In this document: in pieces, positions 17,985-22,956 of the stretch | How positions within the stretch are numbered: the stretch's first letter is position 1 | Layout of the letters: every line of letters starts with the position of its first letter | Assembly (NCBI GenBank): GCA_043762265.1 | Contig: JAYUMV010000333.1 | Location: 1-22,956 of the forward strand | Length of the DNA: 22,956 nucleotides | Direction of reading: 5' to 3' | Origin: JANXLO01 sp043762265 | GTDB lineage: Bacteria; Armatimonadota; Chthonomonadetes; Chthonomonadales; Chthonomonadaceae | Position numbers and translations under genes: made by a program | The notes under the pieces: generated by a model | The model's database searches: none | The model's input: the letters and a program-made list of their open reading frames with translations, nothing else | Told to the model about the DNA's origin: nothing

Positions 17985-19157
17985 TTGAAGATAGGATATG
18001 GACTGGTCGCAGCGCTGACGGCGGCATGCGGCGCTGTCGCGCTCACCCCGGTACAGGCACAGAGTGCCAAGCCGACGCTGGCCGCCAAAACCGTCACCCC
18101 TGCGAAAACCGCCCAGCCTGCGCCGGTCGCGGTGGCGGGGCCGATGGGGGAGGTCGTCGGAACTGTGGGCGCCAAGAAGATCACCTTCGGGGAGGTGATC
18201 ACACGGCTTCAGAAAGACAATCCGAACGGTTTCAATCAGGCCATCGCGCAGCTTGTCGGACTGGACGCCGCCAAATCGCTGTTCGGCCCCGTTCCGAAAA
18301 GCAGCTATGCGGTGAGCAAATCCCAGGCGCTGACCCTCCTGAGGACACAGAATCCGCCCCTCCTCGGCGATACCCTGAAAACCATGCTCGAGTTCGAGGC
18401 GGTGGACAGCGAAGTCAAAAGGAAGGGGATCGACGTCACCACCGCGCAGGTCGATAAACGCATCGATCAGTTTCTGGAGATGCTGCGCAAACGCGGGCAG
18501 ATTCCTCAGGGTGTGACCAATGAGCAGTTCTTGGCGCAGAATCATGTCACCCGCGATTCTCTGCGCAAAAACTTCATGGTGCAGGCGAAACTGTTCACCC
18601 TGATTCAGCAGGACTATGTCGAGACGCGGCTGAAACATAAATTGACCCCGGACGACTTCTTCCAGGTTCGCCACATCATCCTCCTCGTCCCGATGCCAGC
18701 GCCTGGCCAGACGCCCGCCGAAACGAAAAAGGCGGAAGACGCGGTGCTCGCGAAGATCACAGCGATCGCAGCGGACATCGAGACCAAAAAGAAGACATTC
18801 GATCAGGCGGCGAAAGAGAGCAGCGAGGACGGCTCAAAAGACATGGGCGGCGAACTCGGCGTTCAGATGCGCACCGTCTTCGATCCGGACTTCGAGGCAG
18901 CGGTCTATAAACTGAAGCCCGGCGAGGTCAGCAAACCGATCCGTTCGAAGTTCGGCTACCATCTCATCGAGATGGAGCACCGTGGCGCAGAGATCTCCGA
19001 GGCGGACCGTCAGCAGTATCTCGATAACTTCGAGTCGGGCCAGATGCAGATTTTTCTGCGCGATCTGCTGGCATCGCCTGCCTACAAAGCGACCAACAAA
19101 CTGGCGCGTGCGACACCTCCGATGCAGATGATGATGCCGGGGCAGCAGCAACGGTAG
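17985..19157 (+). CDS. Exported PpiC/SurA-type peptidyl-prolyl cis-trans isomerase (foldase)
   Basis: The protein is 390 aa and is read from TTG. The signal peptide ends VQA|Q near residue 25, followed by an Ala/Pro/Lys-rich linker to about residue 52. Residues ~55-215 are helical with a SurA_N-like chaperone character: GTVGAKKITFGEVITRL at the start, then charged helices. Residues ~225-330 are a parvulin rotamase domain, with VRHIILLVP opening it, a FDQAAKESSED helix, the conserved Gly-Gly (MGGELG) and the closing FGYHLIEM near 322. A basic C-terminal tail follows. It catalyses proline isomerisation in exported proteins and acts in the periplasm or at the outer face of the membrane. It lies directly after two giant Pro-rich exported proteins, so helping them fold is a plausible but unproven role. 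A lipoprotein alternative using Cys15 is possible but the lipobox is poor. Confidence 0.93.
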   Translation: MKIGYGLVAALTAACGAVALTPVQAQSAKPTLAAKTVTPAKTAQPAPVAVAGPMGEVVGTVGAKKITFGEVITRLQKDNPNGFNQAIAQLVGLDAAKSLFGPVPKSSYAVSKSQALTLLRTQNPPLLGDTLKTMLEFEAVDSEVKRKGIDVTTAQVDKRIDQFLEMLRKRGQIPQGVTNEQFLAQNHVTRDSLRKNFMVQAKLFTLIQQDYVETRLKHKLTPDDFFQVRHIILLVPMPAPGQTPAETKKAEDAVLAKITAIAADIETKKKTFDQAAKESSEDGSKDMGGELGVQMRTVFDPDFEAAVYKLKPGEVSKPIRSKFGYHLIEMEHRGAEISEADRQQYLDNFESGQMQIFLRDLLASPAYKATNKLARATPPMQMMMPGQQQR

Positions 19158-19167
19158 ATGTTACCGA

Positions 19168-19261
19168 ACGCGGTCGATCCTCGTCAAACAACGATATAAC
19201 CCCGCAAGCCTCACGCGGTCGGGTGCGAAATAAGGGATCCCTTGTTCGGCCTCGACCGCGT
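19168..19261. promoter_or_regulatory. Three copies of a 9-bp motif upstream of the haem-protein gene, candidate operator
   Basis: ACGCGGTCG occurs directly at 19168-19176 and 19213-19221, and inverted (CGACCGCGT) at 19253-19261. The first and third copies extend to a 10-bp perfect inverted repeat (19168-19177 with 19252-19261). All three lie within the 135-base gap. A possible -10 (TATAAC, 19195-19200) lies between the first two. Such spacing fits a regulator binding site, or an RNA hairpin closing a long loop. Confidence 0.4.
19232..19243. repeat. 12-bp perfect palindrome in the leader of the haem-protein gene
   Basis: AAGGGATCCCTT is a perfect palindrome placed between the second and third copies of the 9-bp motif and about 50 bases before the ATG. 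It may be a dimeric-regulator site. Confidence 0.4.
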
Positions 19262-19280
19262 GTGGCGTTCCAAGACCCGA

Positions 19281-19285
19281 AGGAG
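19281..19285 (+). promoter_or_regulatory. Ribosome binding site choosing the start at 19293
   Basis: AGGAG lies 7 bases before the ATG at 19293. An in-frame TTG at 19242 would add 17 residues before the signal peptide and has no such site, so 19293 is preferred. Confidence 0.75.
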
Positions 19286-19292
19286 AGAGCAT

Positions 19293-20102
19293 ATGACGGT
19301 ACGAAAATCGGTTTGGACAGGCCTGAGCGCACTGACGGCAGGCGCAACGCTCCTGTGCGGTCTTACGCTCTGGACCTCCTCGCATAGCCAGTCGATCGAC
19401 AAGCCGGATACGCCTCTCAAAGTGGCCCTGGTGCTGGACTGCATCACGCAGCCCCGATTTCAGGACGACATGAAAAATTTCGGTTTGAGCCGCATGCTGC
19501 CCACCGCTGGCGGACACCTGGTAGCGGGCAAAATACTACTTCCGTCTCAAAAAGATCGCGACCTGTTCAAGTCCGCCGAGAACGCCCATCGCGACTTCGA
19601 GATCGCGTTTGTCCACTGCGCGCATGTCCCTGGCAGCGTTGTCAAAGTCCTTGCGTCCGACGCTCCAGGCGAACGGTCTCCGAGCCTACCGGCAACCTCG
19701 AAGCGTGGAGGCGGCTTCGGTGCGCCCCTGGCGACGCCGAGGGAAGCGGAAACCACGTGCCGGCTCTCCGAAGTCTGCAACCGCATGCGCCATCTCTATG
19801 CGGCTCGGCCCAAGACGGCCGACGAAGAGACGGCGACCCTTTTCCAGGAGATGACCACGACGGCGCAGAAGGCGCTGCCGAAACTCAAGCAGGGGCAGGG
19901 CGTGGAGCAGAGCGTGGGCGACTGGTTGGTCGTGATTCGGCCTGTGCGTGCCATGAAGACCTCCTGTCTGAAATGCCACGAAGGCGCGAAATTGGGCGAT
20001 ACGCTCGGAGCGCTGGCCTATGCAGTCAGCAAACAGACGTTTGCCGCTGTTCTTCCGACCGCTGCGACGCATGCATCCGTGGAAAAAGGCGGCGGATTCT
20101 AG
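19293..20102 (+). CDS. Exported mono-haem c-type protein of the Tll0287-like (DUF3365) type
   Basis: The protein is 269 aa. An N-terminal hydrophobic stretch (residues ~9-30) is a signal peptide or anchor. A single haem-c site CLKCH is at Cys225-Cys228-His229, preceded by WLVVIRPVRA and followed by EGAKLGDTLGALAYAV. This is the typical ending of the Tll0287-like haem domain, in which a strand ends in a RP-I/V motif before CxxCH and a Gly-rich strand follows. FVHCAHVPGSV at residues 106-116 resembles the N-terminal helix of the family that carries a conserved Cys; in Tll0287 one such Cys is an axial haem ligand. Residues ~125-150 form a Gly/Pro/Arg-rich insertion (RSPSLPATSK, GGGFGAPL) where the family normally has a short loop. 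A redox or signal-sensing role outside the cytoplasm is likely; the partner is unknown. The gene is separated from the foldase by 135 bases with its own candidate control sites. Confidence 0.8.
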   Translation: MTVRKSVWTGLSALTAGATLLCGLTLWTSSHSQSIDKPDTPLKVALVLDCITQPRFQDDMKNFGLSRMLPTAGGHLVAGKILLPSQKDRDLFKSAENAHRDFEIAFVHCAHVPGSVVKVLASDAPGERSPSLPATSKRGGGFGAPLATPREAETTCRLSEVCNRMRHLYAARPKTADEETATLFQEMTTTAQKALPKLKQGQGVEQSVGDWLVVIRPVRAMKTSCLKCHEGAKLGDTLGALAYAVSKQTFAAVLPTAATHASVEKGGGF

Positions 20103-20139
20103 CAGAGGGGCGTTTTTTCACCGTTGGCTAACGTAAGAG

Positions 20140-20144
20140 AGGAG
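20140..20144 (+). promoter_or_regulatory. Unusually close ribosome binding site of the ABC exporter gene
   Basis: AGGAG ends only one base before the ATG at 20146. An in-frame stop at 20134 excludes an earlier start, and the next in-frame GTG (20203) has no ribosome site. The ATG is therefore accepted, but initiation may be inefficient. Confidence 0.5.
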
Positions 20145-20145
20145 T

Positions 20146-21981
20146 ATGGAACAACCCTCTTCTCCTCTCTCGACTTCGCCGGAAACGCGCGGCAAAATTT
20201 CGGTGACCGCGCTGCGACGGCTTTTACGCCTCGCCTTGCCCCATCGAGGGCGCTTGCTGTTCGCCGGGATCCTGATGCTGGTCTCGACCGGGATCTCACT
20301 CTCCCTTCCGTTGGCCGCACGGGGGGCGCTGGATCGCGTTTTGCAGTCCCACAATGTGGCGACGCTCGATCATCTGGCGCTTCTGCTGGTCGGGCTTGTC
20401 GTGGTCGGCGCTCTCTTTAGCTATGCGCAGTATCTTGTGATGGCGCATGCGGGCAACCGTATCGTGCAGGAGATGCGTGCCAAACTCTTTGCCCATCTGC
20501 AGCGCCTCCCGGTCGCTTTCTTCGACCGTACTCGCTCCGGCGACCTCACCTCTCTGCTCTCCAACGATGTCAGTCTGCTCCAACAGACCCTGACGGAAGA
20601 TCTCGTGCGCCTTGCGGGAAACATGGTGACTCTCTTCGGTGGCATCGCGCTGGCCGTGGTGATCGACTGGCGGCTGACGGTCGTGGTGGTCGGCCTGCTC
20701 GCCTGCGTCGTCGGGATGTTCATGGTGATGGGCCGCCGCCTGCGCAAAATGACCCGTGCCTCCCTCGACGCTCTCTCGGACGTGATGGGCGGCATCAACG
20801 AGGCTCTTTCCAACATTCGGCTCGTGAAGGCGTTCGCACGGGAAGCGCATGAGGATCTGCGCACCGGAGAAAAGCTGGAGACGGTCTTCCGTCTGAGCAT
20901 GAAGAGCAGTCGCCTGGAAGGCGCGTTCGGTACCATCGCCTTTGCAGGATTCATCCTGGTGCTGCTGGGGGTGGTCTGGTACGGGGGGCGCAACGTGATG
21001 AACGGCTCGCTCTCCGCCGGTTCGTTGCTGGCCTTCCTGATGACGGTCACGATCATCAGTGGCCCGATGAGTTCCATCGCGATCCAGTTTTCGCGTTTGC
21101 AGCGTGCGATGGGCGCTTCCGACCGCCTCTTCGCCTTGCTCGACGATGCGCCTGAACCCGCAGACACGCCGGACGCAGGGGCGTTCCCCGAAATCGCAGG
21201 CACGGTCGCCTTCGAGAACGTTTTCTTCGGTTATAGCGCCGATGTCCCCGTCTTACGCGGCCTCAGTCTGGATCTGCCAGCCGGGAAGGTGACCGCCTGC
21301 GTGGGCGCCAGCGGCGCAGGTAAGACGACCCTGGCCATGCTGCTCTATCGATTCTATGAGCCGCAGTCGGGCCGGATCACTATCGACGGCATCCCGGTAA
21401 CCGCCATCAAACGTCAGGCCTTGCGCGAACATATCGGGATCGTGCCTCAGGAGCCTATCCTGTTCAACGGCACGATACGAGACAACATTCGCTATGGCAA
21501 ACTGACGGCGACCGATGCCGAGATCGAGCTTGCCGCACGCGCCGCCAATGTCGAAGAGTTCATCCTGCCGCTCGAAAAGGGTTACGACACTATTCTGGGC
21601 GAGCGGGGGATCACGCTTTCCGGCGGGCAGCGGCAGCGCGTGGCGATCGCCCGCGCCGTCCTGAAAGATCCACGCCTGCTCATCCTCGATGAGGCCACCT
21701 CCGCCCTCGATACGCGCTCCGAGATGCTGGTGCGCGAGGCGCTCGAACGTCTGATGCGCGGTCGCACCACTCTCGTAATTGCCCATCGTCTTTCCACCAT
21801 CCAGAACGCCGATCAGATCGTGGTGCTGGAGGGCGGCGAGGTGGTAGAACGCGGCACTCACGCCGAACTCCTCCAGATTGCCGGACGCTACGCCGATCTG
21901 CATGGCCTGCTGCACAACCCGCTGCTGGAAGCGATAGAGAGAGCGACGGAGGAGACGGTCGTGGGTGGGCCGGAGCGATGA
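20146..21981 (+). CDS. ABC exporter half-transporter, MsbA/multidrug type (fused membrane and ATPase domains)
   Basis: At 611 aa this is a normal length for an exporter half-transporter that works as a homodimer in the inner membrane. Residues ~30-318 carry six membrane segments: a first near 33-55, a second near 75-100, a pair near 155-195, and two near 260-285 and 295-318. The ATPase domain follows. Walker A is GASGAGKTT (387-395), the signature is LSGGQ (491-495), Walker B is LLILDE with Asp515 and the catalytic Glu516, and the H-loop His is 547. All key residues are present, so it should be active. The family exports lipids, drugs or peptides. The substrate cannot be told from sequence; lipid A-type or multidrug export are the common assignments. 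It starts 44 bases after the haem protein and overlaps the next gene by ATGA, so it is probably cotranscribed with it. Confidence 0.95.
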   Translation: MEQPSSPLSTSPETRGKISVTALRRLLRLALPHRGRLLFAGILMLVSTGISLSLPLAARGALDRVLQSHNVATLDHLALLLVGLVVVGALFSYAQYLVMAHAGNRIVQEMRAKLFAHLQRLPVAFFDRTRSGDLTSLLSNDVSLLQQTLTEDLVRLAGNMVTLFGGIALAVVIDWRLTVVVVGLLACVVGMFMVMGRRLRKMTRASLDALSDVMGGINEALSNIRLVKAFAREAHEDLRTGEKLETVFRLSMKSSRLEGAFGTIAFAGFILVLLGVVWYGGRNVMNGSLSAGSLLAFLMTVTIISGPMSSIAIQFSRLQRAMGASDRLFALLDDAPEPADTPDAGAFPEIAGTVAFENVFFGYSADVPVLRGLSLDLPAGKVTACVGASGAGKTTLAMLLYRFYEPQSGRITIDGIPVTAIKRQALREHIGIVPQEPILFNGTIRDNIRYGKLTATDAEIELAARAANVEEFILPLEKGYDTILGERGITLSGGQRQRVAIARAVLKDPRLLILDEATSALDTRSEMLVREALERLMRGRTTLVIAHRLSTIQNADQIVVLEGGEVVERGTHAELLQIAGRYADLHGLLHNPLLEAIERATEETVVGGPER

Positions 21982-22892
21982 CGCTCTACCAGTGCGTGCC
22001 CAATTTCAGCGAAGGGCGGCGTCTCGAAATCGTCGAGGCGATCGCGGACGCAATCCGCTCCGTGCCGGAAGTGCGCCTGATCGACTATTCGGCGGACCCC
22101 GACCACAACCGCTGCGTCATGACGATCCTGGGGCCAGGCGAGCGCACTGTGGAAGCGCTCCTCGCCGCTGCCCAGGTCGCCGTGGCGCGGATCGACCTGC
22201 GAACGCACACGGGCGTTCATCCCCGCGCAGGCGCCCTCGATGTCGCGCCCTTCGTGCCCCTTAAAGAGGTGCGCGGCCATCTGGTCGTCGCAGCAGATCA
22301 GGAGGCCGAAGCCATTGCGTTCTCAGCGCTGGCAGGGCAGAGATTGGCGGAAGAGTTGGGTTTGCCGGTCTACCTCTACGAGTGGTCGGCGCGCGCCGGG
22401 CGTCTCTCAGCTCTGCCGGAACTGCGGCGCGGCGGTTTTGAGGGGCTGCTGGGCAAGCGCCTCACTCCCGATTTCGGCCCCGATCAGGCACATCCCTCGG
22501 CAGGCATCGCCGTCGTCGGCGCACGCGGCCCCCTCGTCGCCTACAACATCGATCTGGATACGGACGATGTGAAGGTTGCCCGCCTCATCGCCCGCCGTAT
22601 CCGTGAGGAGCGTGACCGCCTGCCCGCCCTCACCGGAGTGCGCGCCCTCGGCCTCTTCCTGCCCTTGCGCGGCGTCGCCCAGGTCTCCATGAACCTGACA
22701 ACCCCCTCGAAAACCCCGCTCCCCGGCGTCTTCGATTTCGTCCTTGCCGAAGCCCACAAGCTAGGCGTTGGGCTGCGAACCAGCGAGATCATCGGCGCGA
22801 TTCCCCGAGCTTCGCTGGGAAGACTGCCGCCAGAGGCTATTTCGTGGGATGACTATAAGGTTGGTCAGGTACTGGAACATTGGAAACTGTGA
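21978..22892 (+). CDS. ftcD: Glutamate formimidoyltransferase (stand-alone FTCD N-terminal domain)
   Basis: The protein is 304 aa, matching the formiminotransferase half of FTCD without the cyclodeaminase domain. The start CVPNFSEG is the family hallmark. The segment THTGVHPRAGALDVAPFVPL (75-94) contains His81, equivalent to the catalytic His of the mammalian enzyme (position 82 there). Other conserved pieces are PSAGIAVVGARGPLVAYNIDL and VAQVSMNLT. The enzyme transfers the formimino group between N-formimino-glutamate and tetrahydrofolate in the cytoplasm, in histidine breakdown or a folate one-carbon route. The start ATG overlaps the stop of the ABC exporter (ATGA), so translation is coupled. 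No hut or other folate gene is visible in the window. A single-domain form needs a separate cyclodeaminase elsewhere in the genome. Confidence 0.95.
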   Translation: MTLYQCVPNFSEGRRLEIVEAIADAIRSVPEVRLIDYSADPDHNRCVMTILGPGERTVEALLAAAQVAVARIDLRTHTGVHPRAGALDVAPFVPLKEVRGHLVVAADQEAEAIAFSALAGQRLAEELGLPVYLYEWSARAGRLSALPELRRGGFEGLLGKRLTPDFGPDQAHPSAGIAVVGARGPLVAYNIDLDTDDVKVARLIARRIREERDRLPALTGVRALGLFLPLRGVAQVSMNLTTPSKTPLPGVFDFVLAEAHKLGVGLRTSEIIGAIPRASLGRLPPEAISWDDYKVGQVLEHWKL

Positions 22893-22914
22893 GTCGGCTC
22901 TCCGCACGACCTAA

Positions 22915-22955
22915 CCCCCCGTCCCCCTTCCCCCCACGGGAAGGGGGGCGGGGGG
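22915..22955. repeat. C/G-rich palindrome after ftcD, same class as the repeats at 4216-4400
   Basis: An 18-base arm (22915-22932) pairs with 22938-22955 around the 5-base loop CCCAC; one G-T wobble is the only imperfection. It begins 23 bases after the ftcD stop. The composition and layout (CCCCCTTCCC / GGGAAGGGGG core) match the intergenic palindromes at 4216-4400. It may continue beyond the window edge. A role in termination or message stability is possible. Confidence 0.75.
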
Positions 22956-22956
22956 G

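Noticed and set aside
20103..20145. Intrinsic terminator before the ABC exporter (T run at 20113-20118)
   Set aside because: The sequence before the T run is nearly all purine and contains no inverted repeat able to form a stem.
1..22956. Mobile elements, CRISPR, tRNA or phage genes
   Set aside because: No transposase, integrase, spaced direct repeats or cloverleaf sequence was recognised. The repeats present are short palindromes without coding content.

Overview
This window is GC-rich and codes entirely on the + strand. It reads as a Gram-negative-type bacterial chromosome with a pilus or pseudopilus surface-protein locus. My best guess for the source is Armatimonadota or a relative. That guess rests on the oversized prepilin-like protein, the giant propeller proteins beside it and the C-rich intergenic palindromes. 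It is not proven, because there is no rRNA or marker gene here.

Left part (1-17772): four consecutive genes encode exported or pilus-associated proteins. In order they are the C-terminal part of a protein whose last residues look like a PilW-type minor prepilin, a 1059-aa PilX-like prepilin with an enormous ectodomain, a 1685-aa secreted protein, and a 2722-aa secreted protein. The 1685-aa protein carries quinoprotein-type propeller blades plus an acidic calcium loop followed by a Trp-Arg-x-Asp-Leu motif, which is the hallmark arrangement of the PilY1 tip adhesin. The 2722-aa protein has a golvesin-like domain, another propeller and repeated sialidase-like motifs. The order recalls the pilW-pilX-pilY1 block of Proteobacteria, so I propose a divergent minor-pilin and tip-adhesin system with two very large tip or surface proteins.

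Right part (17985-22892): a PpiC-type periplasmic foldase is read from a TTG codon. It is followed by a mono-haem Tll0287-like (DUF3365) protein, an MsbA-type ABC exporter and a stand-alone glutamate formimidoyltransferase that overlaps the exporter by ATGA. The foldase may help giant exported proteins to fold. The other three look like separate housekeeping or accessory functions.

Gaps: 954-1034 holds only the ribosome site of the next gene. 4215-4449 is filled by three C-rich palindromic repeat units. 9508-9603 has a 12-bp hairpin without a T tract. 17773-17984 has a 38-bp perfect palindrome, a consensus -10 box and a leader hairpin. 19158-19292 has three copies of a 9-bp motif and a 12-bp palindrome. 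The right edge (22915-22955) carries another C/G palindrome of the type seen at 4215-4400. I saw no tRNA, rRNA, CRISPR array, transposase or integrase.
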